DNA from: Halomicronema sp. CCY15110
Lineage (GTDB): Bacteria; Cyanobacteriota; Cyanobacteriia; Phormidesmidales; Phormidesmidaceae
Direction: 5' to 3'
DNA length: 42,216 nt
NCBI RefSeq assembly: GCF_016888165.1
Contig: NZ_JACSWC010000397.1
Location: forward strand, 1 to 42,216
This document shows, piece after piece, positions 24,361 through 32,600 of this stretch. How positions within the stretch are numbered: the stretch's first letter is position 1; the number at the start of each line of letters is the position of its first letter. Below the pieces are notes generated by a model that ran no database searches, was not told the DNA's origin, and saw only the letters and a program-made list of their open reading frames with translations. Both the position numbers and the translations under genes were made by a program.

Positions 24361-24705
24361 TCAGTCAGCCTTTGCCTCGTCACCTTTCCACTTGAGAGTG
24401 ACTTCAAAGTTAACTTGCCCGCCTACGGAAGAAAACACCACCCCCGCATCCACGCTCAAATTCAATCCAAACTTGACTTCCACCTCATCAGCGGGTGTGG
24501 TCAGTCCTGTTTTGAACCGAGTCGCGATCGATGAGACGACGGGACGGACCTGGGCGATCGCCTCTTCAAAACTCTTCGTCGCTCGATAAACCATCTGCCC
24601 ATCCACCGATACGGGCTCTAAAGCGCTCTCTGATTCGGGTTCCGGAACCTCGATCAGGAAGGTGCCACCACCTTCTAGCTGAAACTCTGCGAGGGCTCTG
24701 TCCAA
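24361..24705 (-). CDS. Trypco1 (CU044_2847) family protein
   Basis: 114 residues, first gene of the operon. The sequence fits the trypsin-co-occurring domain 1: FLIEVPEPE at the start, YRATKSFEEAIAQVRPVVSS in the middle, and VEVKFGLNLSVDAGVVFSS with VNFEVTLKW at the end. The family is known by its linkage to trypsin-VMAP proteins; its biochemical role is unsettled, possibly binding or restraining the protease. The start is TTG at 24705, supported by GGAGAAG about 6 nt upstream. It is 4 nt upstream of the protease gene. Confidence 0.85.
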   Translation of the reverse strand: MDRALAEFQLEGGGTFLIEVPEPESESALEPVSVDGQMVYRATKSFEEAIAQVRPVVSSIATRFKTGLTTPADEVEVKFGLNLSVDAGVVFSSVGGQVNFEVTLKWKGDEAKAD

Positions 24706-25261
24706 AGCGCTTCTCCAATACTGTCCTTTGAATGATGGCTAGATGAGTTAGAGGCGTCAAGAGGAATGCCCATCGATTTAGAAGAAGCGACTGCACAAAG
24801 TTAACTGAGCTTTGATAGGTTCTCAGATCAAGTTACAGGTATTCAAACAACCTAGACAGCCCTTCAGCCGCACCTAATATTTCTGCCACGATGGAACAGC
24901 AGACCTAGCCAGCAAGACAATGCTCGCCCCTTAAGACTTTTTCGAACACTACACAAAAGAAAGGATCATTGATCCTTGTAGTCTGAAAAGCTTATATGGA
25001 ATAGCTTTTAATAAGATCACTGGAAGGATCTATCGTGTTCCGAAGATCACAAATGCCCCCTAACCAGTACAAATGCTTCCCCCAATCAGTTATGAGGCGC
25101 TCTTGCCAAACAACCTGGACACCCCCTAGGGATGAAAAAAAACAAGAATTACACCATCAACAATTCGGTGGATCAACATCAAACCAATCCCCTTTGTTGT
25201 GCTTTTCTAGGACAGATTTAGGACAGTCACGAGAGCGCAATCTGAGAACCATCTTTAATAA
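24706..25261. other. 556-bp intergenic region at island edge
   Basis: No convincing gene. It holds the promoter region of the ternary-system operon. It includes a 17-nt palindrome with arms AAGGATCA (24961-24968) and TGATCCTT (24970-24977). The DNA is more AT-rich than its surroundings. I looked for a DGR template repeat or reverse-transcriptase remnant here and saw none. The right end runs into the tRNA-like sequence. Confidence 0.45.
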
Positions 25262-25329
25262 AGGCTTTCAAGTTCTAGAGCAACCGCCTTCTAAGCGGTC
25301 GGTCACAGGTTCGAATCCTGTAAGGCCCG
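25262..25329 (+). tRNA. degenerate tRNA-Arg(UCU)-like sequence, probably a 3' fragment
   Basis: Anticodon arm ACCGC-CTTCTAA-GCGGT (anticodon TCT), T arm ACAGG-TTCGAAT-CCTGT and 3' acceptor strand AAGGCCC-G are intact. The D arm is shortened by about five nucleotides, with no proper D stem. The 5' acceptor AGGCTTT pairs with six of seven bases using one G-U, so it may be fortuitous. Total length is only 68 nt against the usual 73-77. A 3' tRNA piece is the classic footprint left by integration at a tRNA gene, and here accessory DNA ends and ordinary genes begin. A functional but odd tRNA is less likely. Confidence 0.5.
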
Positions 25330-25517
25330 TCCTGTCATCATGAAAGACTTTCCCGCCAGCCCAAAACATGTCTACCTAGCCTCACCGGGGTTCTCACATA
25401 AAGCGGAGCTCAACGGCTGGTTGGCAACTCGGCAGCAGTGCTTCTCATTGATAACGGTGATGGCCCTCATGAGTCTGCTCCCGACAGCAGGCGGGGGCGG
25501 AGCGATCGCGCGGGCTG

Positions 25518-26210
25518 CTAACCTTCCGGTGGGGCTTCAACGCCAAAGTCGGTCGTCAAATGTTCGCGGGTCATGGGTTGTCGCACTTCTAAGCCTTCGC
25601 CGCCGAGCAGCGTTAACGGCTCACCTTCCACGTCAATCCACACTGCGGCATCGGGGTCAAAAGCCGTGGCCGTGTAGATAACCTGAGCGAGGCGGCCAAT
25701 CATCGAGGCGCTGCCGCCGCCATCGGTAAAGTCTTCGGACAGATTGACGTAAACTCCGTCGGACTCAACGGAGAGCGCCAGCAATTCTGTCTGTTCGGGA
25801 ATGCCAGTAGCGACGCCTTCGCTATTGGGACCACCCATGAGATTACTGAACGCCAACTCTAAGGCATCGGCATCGGTCGCGTTGACAGGGACTTCGATGG
25901 TGACGGGATTAAGGGCCACAGTCGTACCATCGGTCGAAAGCCAGTAAAGCGTCCCCGACTGATTAGGGTTGGCAGCGACCTCGGGAGCCGGGAGATCCGG
26001 CACTTCAATCGGCGCAGTTGTGGGCGGATCGAAACCCTCTGGAACGGCCTCGCCATCAATTTCGAGTTCCGGAAATTCAACGGTGGGGTCGGGTGGCGCA
26101 ACCGATCGCCAGGTAAACCATGCGGTGGCACTACCGGCACTCAAAACAAGCGCCGCGAGGGCGATCGCTACGCCTAGTGGGGGTCTCCGTCGAGTCGTTT
26201 GGTCTTCCAT
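25518..26210 (-). CDS. GerMN-domain protein with N-terminal membrane anchor
   Basis: 230 residues from ATG 26210, supported by GAGG about 9 nt upstream; a GTG six codons earlier is possible. A basic N-terminus is followed by one hydrophobic segment (LGVAIALAALVLSAGSATAW), so the protein is anchored in or exported across the plasma membrane. A Pro-rich linker leads to a GerMN domain (about residues 85-215: LYWLSTDGTTVALNPVTIEV, then LALSVESDGVYVNLSEDF). GerMN domains occur in sporulation proteins and in cyanobacterial envelope proteins, probably as peptidoglycan-associated modules. Role here unknown. Confidence 0.82.
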   Translation of the reverse strand: MEDQTTRRRPPLGVAIALAALVLSAGSATAWFTWRSVAPPDPTVEFPELEIDGEAVPEGFDPPTTAPIEVPDLPAPEVAANPNQSGTLYWLSTDGTTVALNPVTIEVPVNATDADALELAFSNLMGGPNSEGVATGIPEQTELLALSVESDGVYVNLSEDFTDGGGSASMIGRLAQVIYTATAFDPDAAVWIDVEGEPLTLLGGEGLEVRQPMTREHLTTDFGVEAPPEG

Positions 26211-26341
26211 CTCTGAATCCCTCAGCACTGCCTACAGCTTGACACAGCGGCTCATGAAACCGGGGCTACATTATGACACTTCTTCTCAGTGGGAATGCGC
26301 AAACTCGGAAGATCCCATTGCCTGAACAGGCTCCCTGCGGA

Positions 26342-27145
26342 TCACTCCGCGGCCAAATTTAGCAGCGGCGAACTGGGATCAACCCGTACGTAAACCACCA
26401 CATCCAGGTCTTCGGGCTGCAGCTCAAACTGCAGCACCCGCGCCACGATGGCTAAGGCATCAAACTGTTTGAGGGTGAGTTCGGAATCGATGCCTTCGGT
26501 AAATGCGGTGATCAGTTGCTGGGGCACAGGCTGACCATCAATGACGATGGTCGGCTCTAATAGCACCAGTTGATGGCCATCAATGACTTGAATCCCAGTT
26601 TCGACCAGCGCCTCAACTTGTTCCTGCTGCACGCGATCGGCTAAATCTACCGTGATGCGTACCCGGCTGCCCCCGAGAAATGCAATCTGCGGATTGCTTA
26701 GGCCATAGCGGTTTCTTTCTCGCTCTGAGGTGCCGGGCAGATTGAACTCCAGGGTGTTGAGTAATTCTTGTACGCGGGGCGATCGCAAGAACGCATTAAT
26801 ATCCTCTGTACTGAGTACCAGGTGCATCGCCGCCTGAATCGGCTCATCCAGCGCAAACTTGCCATCTTGCAGCGCGGGCAAGTCAATATCAATGGGGTCG
26901 GTTTCGACATCGAGCACGTCAATGCGCAGTTCGGGAATCGGTGAAATGCCTCGCCCGGCAAACCGCACCCGATCAACCCGACCGCCCACGAGGCGAAAGT
27001 TGGGGGTATTGTCAATGCGAACGTTGATGAGTTCCGCCTGATAGAGGTTGTCGCGAATTAACCCCTCGGCCACCTGGTCAGCCACTAAACCCACGGGCGA
27101 GATCAGCGTGAATAAGCTGGAAATGATAATCGTGATCCATTCCAT
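26342..27145 (-). CDS. DUF2993 (LmeA-like) lipid-binding protein
   Basis: 267 residues. A short hydrophobic start (MEWITIIISSLFTLISP) may be a signal or anchor. The rest fits DUF2993, common in cyanobacteria: VADQVAEGLIRDNLYQAELI, GGRVDRVRFAGRGI, DVLDVETDPIDIDLPAL, then the repeated half with VRITVDLADRV and LQPEDLDVVVYVRV. Family members are related to mycobacterial LmeA and are thought to bind phospholipids at the membrane. A single-gene unit, separated by 131 bp from the GerMN gene. Confidence 0.85.
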   Translation of the reverse strand: MEWITIIISSLFTLISPVGLVADQVAEGLIRDNLYQAELINVRIDNTPNFRLVGGRVDRVRFAGRGISPIPELRIDVLDVETDPIDIDLPALQDGKFALDEPIQAAMHLVLSTEDINAFLRSPRVQELLNTLEFNLPGTSERERNRYGLSNPQIAFLGGSRVRITVDLADRVQQEQVEALVETGIQVIDGHQLVLLEPTIVIDGQPVPQQLITAFTEGIDSELTLKQFDALAIVARVLQFELQPEDLDVVVYVRVDPSSPLLNLAAE

Positions 27146-27255
27146 AACAATGGCCTCTAGGCGGGATTGGCATTACGGTCGAGGGCAAGGCTTGTGATCG
27201 AAAACCTCATCCAGATTCAGACGTGTTGTTAGGGAACTACTCAAACCTCTCCTAG

Positions 27256-27277
27256 CCTCTCCTTACTCAAGGAGAGG
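27256..27277. repeat. dispersed CCTCTCCTT palindrome
   Basis: Perfect 9-bp arms CCTCTCCTT (27256-27264) and AAGGAGAGG (27269-27277) around ACTC, followed by a T6 run at 27284-27289 on the plus strand. The same arms occur at 37478-37499. Part of a GC-rich repeat stretch at about 27240-27340 downstream of proS. It could terminate plus-strand transcripts, but no plus-strand gene precedes it. Confidence 0.6.
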
Positions 27278-27350
27278 GACCAGATTTTTTACGACACCTC
27301 TCCTGGACGAGGAGGGGGGCCGCAGGTGGTGAGGTTGGCGCCATGCCATC

Positions 27351-29156
27351 TTACGAAGCGTCGGCGACCCATTGTTTGAGGGTCGGCACCACATCGGCGA
27401 TCGCCATTTCTTGGGCTTCCCCAGTGGCCCGCTGCACCACTTCAACTTGGCCATTTTTCAGCGATCGCCCAGTGACAATCCGGAAGGGAATACCCACCAG
27501 TTCCGAGTCTTTGAACTTGACCCCGGCCCGTTCATTGCGATCGTCCAATAGCGTTTCCACCCCGGCGGCGTTGAGGTCGGTGTAAAGCTGCTCGGCGGCG
27601 GTCATCTGGGCCTCATCGCTGACATTGGGCACGACCACGATCGCGTGATAGGGCGCGATCGCCACCGGCCAGATAATGCCGTTCTTATCGTGAGATTGCT
27701 CCACCGCTGACTGCGCCAAGCGGGATACACCCACGCCGTAACAGCCCATCCACAGGGGCACCTCTTCGCCTGACTCAGCGGTATAGGTCGCGCCCATGGC
27801 CTGGGAATATTTTTGTCCCAGCTGAAAGATATGCCCAATTTCAATGCCGCGAGCGGTTTGCAGCGTTTGGGTGGGATCATGAGTGGCGCGATCGCCTGCT
27901 TTCGCCTCCCGCACATCTACCACCAGCGTCGGTTTCGGGTATTCCTGATCCCAGTTGCCGCCAACGGTGTGATAGCCGGACTCATTCGATCCCGTGACAA
28001 AATTCTGTAACTCGACGGCGGTCTGATCCACCAGGCGCAAAAATTTCGGCTCTACCTCTTTGAGTCCAGGCTGGATATAGTCATCGGCTAAGTTCGGTGC
28101 GATGTAGCCCAGCGGCAGCGGCTTCGTCGCCCACTGGCCCTGCATCTCGGCATCGGGAACGTCCAGGGCGATCACCGCACTGGCTCCATAATTGCCCGCC
28201 AGCTTCGACAACTCATTTTGCAATTTGGTGTCGTTCACATCTTGGTCGCCGCGAATGTTTACCAGCACGAGCACGGTATGTCCCGTGTCGTAAGTCACCT
28301 GGTACAGCACGTTCTTCACGATTTGCGTCGGCGAACATTTTAGGAACTGCGCCAGTGATTCGATGGTGGGGGTGTTCGGTGTTTCTAACTTTTCAAACTG
28401 CGTGAACTCAGAGGGCACCGCATCCGCTGGCAAAGAGGTGGCCTTTTCGACGTTGGCGGCGTATTTGCCATCTTCGGTATACAGCACCTCGTCTTCGCCC
28501 GCGTCGGCCAACACCATGAACTCCGTCGAGCCCGAACCCCCGATCGCCCCCGAATCCGCATCCACCGCCCGAAACTTCAGCCCGCACCGCCGCAAAATGT
28601 TGGTGTAGGCCACGTACATATCCTGATACGTTGCTTTCAGGCTGTCTTCGTCCGCATGAAAGGAGTAGGCATCCTTCATGATGAATTCGCGACCCCGCAT
28701 CAGCCCAAAGCGCGATCGAATCTCATCGCGAAACTTAGTCTGAATTTGGTACAGGTTTAGTGGTAGCTGGCGATAGGAACGAATCATGTCGCGGGCGATC
28801 GCGGTAATCACCTCTTCGTGGGTCGGCCCCAGCCCCATTTCCTGATCGCGGCGATCGATCAGGGAAAACATAATGCCTTCCGCCTTGGTGTAGGTATCCC
28901 AGCGCCCCGACTCCTTCCACAGGTCAGAGGGCTGTAGTTGGGGTAATAGGCATTCCTGGGCTCCCGTAGCGTCCATTTCTTCGCGCACAATGGCCGAGAC
29001 CTTATTCATGACCCGCCACAGCAGCGGCAAATAGGCATACACGCCACTCGCGATGCGCCGCATATACCCCGCCCGCAGCAGCAGCTTATGACTGGGAATT
29101 TCCGCCTCGGCGGGGTCTTCGCGCAGGGTAACGAACAACATCTGAGAGAGGCGCAT
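27351..29156 (-). CDS. proS: prolyl-tRNA synthetase, bacterial type
   Basis: 601 residues, the usual length for bacterial-type ProRS. It charges tRNA-Pro in the cytoplasm. Class II core: motif 1 region [20 protein letters not shown], motif 2 around [20 protein letters not shown], motif 3 with [17 protein letters not shown]. The editing (INS) domain, which hydrolyses Ala-tRNA-Pro, lies between motifs 2 and 3 at about residues 225-400. The anticodon-binding domain is C-terminal ([38 protein letters not shown]). No truncation or frameshift. Core gene that marks ordinary chromosome to the right of the tRNA-like boundary. Confidence 0.97.
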   Translation of the reverse strand: MRLSQMLFVTLREDPAEAEIPSHKLLLRAGYMRRIASGVYAYLPLLWRVMNKVSAIVREEMDATGAQECLLPQLQPSDLWKESGRWDTYTKAEGIMFSLIDRRDQEMGLGPTHEEVITAIARDMIRSYRQLPLNLYQIQTKFRDEIRSRFGLMRGREFIMKDAYSFHADEDSLKATYQDMYVAYTNILRRCGLKFRAVDADSGAIGGSGSTEFMVLADAGEDEVLYTEDGKYAANVEKATSLPADAVPSEFTQFEKLETPNTPTIESLAQFLKCSPTQIVKNVLYQVTYDTGHTVLVLVNIRGDQDVNDTKLQNELSKLAGNYGASAVIALDVPDAEMQGQWATKPLPLGYIAPNLADDYIQPGLKEVEPKFLRLVDQTAVELQNFVTGSNESGYHTVGGNWDQEYPKPTLVVDVREAKAGDRATHDPTQTLQTARGIEIGHIFQLGQKYSQAMGATYTAESGEEVPLWMGCYGVGVSRLAQSAVEQSHDKNGIIWPVAIAPYHAIVVVPNVSDEAQMTAAEQLYTDLNAAGVETLLDDRNERAGVKFKDSELVGIPFRIVTGRSLKNGQVEVVQRATGEAQEMAIADVVPTLKQWVADAS

Positions 29157-29622
29157 GGGGCAATCTCCTGCCTACAACATTCCATCCCAGCATTGTAGAG
29201 ACTTTTGGTCTGAGGCTAAAGCGGTCTTCTCGATGCGATCACGTTGCTGGGGACACCGAAAGATGTCGTACTGAGTACACTGCTGAGAACTTTTCGCTGC
29301 GCGCCAGGACAGCGAGTATCCGTCAGGCGTTAGCCGCGCCCCAAAAGTCAAACATCATTAAGCACAGCAATATTAACGGCTAGAATCTGTCAATCCTAAT
29401 GCAGATCAACGCGGCTCAGCTCTGGGAATATCCGTCCCATGATTAAATTTCAGCGTGATTGTTGGGAAACACTGTCTTTATCCCGAAAAATGATTAACTA
29501 ACTTGAATAGAAAATCATCGCTTGATGCGCTGAGAACCTCGTCATTGCATCCGGTACTGGCTTCAGGCAAAAGCCGCGTAACCATCATCAGCCCCCCATA
29601 GATAGCAGGTGTTCACGTCGTA
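29157..29622. other. 466-bp intergenic region between proS and the kinase-cyclase gene
   Basis: Divergent gap that must contain promoters for proS and for the large plus-strand gene. A weak possible sigma-70 pair for the latter is TTAAGC and TAGAAT 17 nt apart around 29358-29386. No ORF, RNA or repeat that I can support. Confidence 0.4.
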
Positions 29623-32600
29623 ATGCTCAGCGTCGAAGGTTATCAAGATTTAAACTTGATTCACAGCGGTTTTAACTCTCAGGTCTATCGCGCCTGCCGG
29701 GCTTCTGACCAGCAGCCGGTCGTCCTGAAAATTTTGCGCAAGTCCTATCCGACGCCCGAAGAAGTGGCGCGCTTTCGGTTGGAATATGACCTGACCCAAT
29801 GCCTGACAACGCCTGGCATCATTCAGGCCTATGCCCTAGAGCCGTACAACAACACGTTGATGCTGGTGCTGGAAGACTATGGGGGGCAGTCTCTCAAGGG
29901 AGTCACCCAAACCGCGCCTTTGACCCTGCCAGCGGTGCTGGAAATTGCGTTGCAGGTAGCCCAGGCGCTAGCGGTGATCCACCAGCACGGCATCATTCAC
30001 AAAGACATCAATCCCGCCAATATTCTGCTGAATCAGGCAACGGGCAAGGTCAAGATCATCGACTTTGGCATTGCGACTCAGCTCTCGCAGGAAAACACTC
30101 GCCCCGGCAACCTGGACAGCCTGGAGGGCACCCCGGCCTATCTCTCGCCCGAGCAAACCGGGCGCATGAACCGATCGCTGGACTACCGCAGCGACTTTTA
30201 TTCCCTCGGGGCGACGCTGTATGAGTTGCTGACGGGGCAGCCCCCCTTTGTGAGTGAAGATTTGGCGGAACTGGTGCATAGTCACCTGGCCCGCCAGCCG
30301 ATCGCTCCCGCGCAGGTCGATCCCCAAATTCCCGGCATGGTGTCGCAGATCGTGATGCGCTTGCTCGCCAAAAATGCGGAAGCGCGGTATCAAAGTGCCC
30401 ACGGCCTGGCTCATGATTTGCAGCGCTGTTTACAAGCTTGGCAAGCAGCCGGACACATTGAACCGTTTGCGCTGGGGCAGGCCGATCGCAGCGATCGCTT
30501 CCAAATTCCCCAAAAGCTGTACGGTCGCGAGGCCGAGGTCGCCGCCTTGCTCGCCGCCTTTGACCGCATCAGCCAGGCGGATACACCCGCAGAACTGGTG
30601 TTGGTGTCGGGCTATTCGGGCATCGGCAAATCGGCCCTAGTGCAAGAAATTCACAAGCCGATTACCGCCAAGCGGGGCTATTACATCAGCGGCAAGTACG
30701 ACCAGTTTCAGCGCAACTTGCCCTACAGCGCCTTGATTCAAGCGTTCACCACGTTGGTGCGGCAGTTGCTCACCGCCAGCCGGGACGGGATTGATCAGTG
30801 GCGCGATCGCCTCAACGCCGCCCTTGCCCCTAATGCCGCCGTGCTGATTGAAGTGATCCCCGAGCTGGAGCTGATTTTGGGGTCACAGCCTGAGGCCCCT
30901 GCCCTCAGCGCCGACGCCGCCCAAAACCGGCTGAACCTGGTGTTTGAGCAATTCATTCGCGTCTTTAGTCAGCCCCAGCATCCCCTGGTGCTGTTTTTAG
31001 ACGACCTGCAATGGGCCGATAGTGCCTCGCTGCAACTGATTCAGGTGCTGATGCGCGCCGATGCCCAGCAGTCTTTATTGTTGGTCGGGGCGTATCGCGA
31101 CAACGAAGTGGATGCGACCCATCCCCTGCGGGCGACCCTGACGGACTTGCAGCAAGCCCAGGTCACCCGCCACGACTTTCACCTGACAGCGTTGCAGTTT
31201 GAGCAGATTCAGGCCCTGTTGCAAGATACGTTTGTGGGGGCCACGGTTGCTGACTGTCAGGCCCTGGCTACCCTGCTGCAAACCAAAACGAACGGCAACC
31301 CCTTCTTCATGGGGGAGTTTTTGAAGTCGCTTTACAGTGACGGGTTGGTCTATTTTGAGGCCTCGGCGGGCTGGCAGTGGAGTCTTGAGCAGATTGAAGC
31401 GGCGCAAATCACCGATAACGTGGTCGAGCTGATGGCCGACAAGTTGCAAAAGCTGCCAGCGGCGACGCAACAAGCCCTGCAAGTGGGGGCCGGGATCGGC
31501 AATGTGTTTACGCTGCATTTGGTAGCAGCGGTGCGGCAAGCCGCCCCCCAACAAACGGCGGCGGCCCTGTGGGAAGCGGCCCAGCAGGGGTTGATCATTC
31601 CTGAAGACGACAACTACAAACTGTGGCAGGCGATCGCGGCCCATGACGATGACCCATTCACCGTGACGGCTGGGGTCAGCTACCGCTTTTTGCACGATCG
31701 CGTGCAGCAGGCCGCCTACTCGCTGATTGATCCCGAACAGATTAACGCCCTGCACCTGCAAATTGGTCGCACCTGGCAGCAACAGCTCACCCCCGAGCAG
31801 CAGCAAGAGCGCCTGTTTGACCTGGTGAATCAGCTCAACTTTGGGGTCGATTTGCTCACCGGGGCGGCGGAGCGTCAAGCCCTGGCCGAGCTGAACCTGG
31901 CGGCGGGGCAAAAGGCGATCGCTGCCGCCGCCTACGGGCCGGCCTATGCCTACCTGAGCGCCGGACTGCGCTGCCTGTCGGCGCAAAGTTGGCAACCGCA
32001 ATACGACCTGACCCTGCAACTGCACCAAGCCGCCGCCGAAGCCGCGTTTTTGAGTGGCGACTTTGAGGCGATGGATCGGCTGGTGACCACCGTCGTCAGC
32101 CACGCCCCTGGCGTGCTGGACTGCATCGCGGTGTATACCGTGCAGATTCAGGCGTTGATGGCCCGCCACGAACTCGCCGCTGCAGCTCAGCTAGGGCTGC
32201 GGGTGCTGCAGCAATTGGGGGTGAAACTGCCCGCCGCGCCGAACCAAATCCAGATTTTGCTAGGGCTGGCCCGGACGAAATGGGCTCTATGGGGAAAATC
32301 AACGCCGAGCCTGGCACAACAGCCGGATATGGGCGATCCCTACGCGATCGCCGCCACGCAGATTTTGGCCAGCATTGCCTCGGCAACCTATATGGCCGTG
32401 CCTAACCTGTTTCCCCTAACCGTGTTTAAGCAGGTGGAGTTATCGGCCCGGTACGGCAACTTGCCACTGTCAGCATTTTCCTACGCCATGTATGGCCTGA
32501 TTTTATGCGGGGTGGTGGGCGACCTCAAGGGCGGTTACAGCTTTGGCGAACTCGCCATGACCTTGCTCAATCGCTTTCAGGGGGCAGCGCTGCCCCCCCG

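Noticed and set aside
25262-25329. Functional tRNA-Arg
   Set aside because: Too short, no normal D arm, imperfect acceptor stem; kept as a tRNA-like remnant only.
31075-32169. Minus-strand frame (364 codons) opposite the kinase-cyclase gene
   Set aside because: Shadow of the plus-strand coding frame; Gln/Arg/Leu-rich with no domain.
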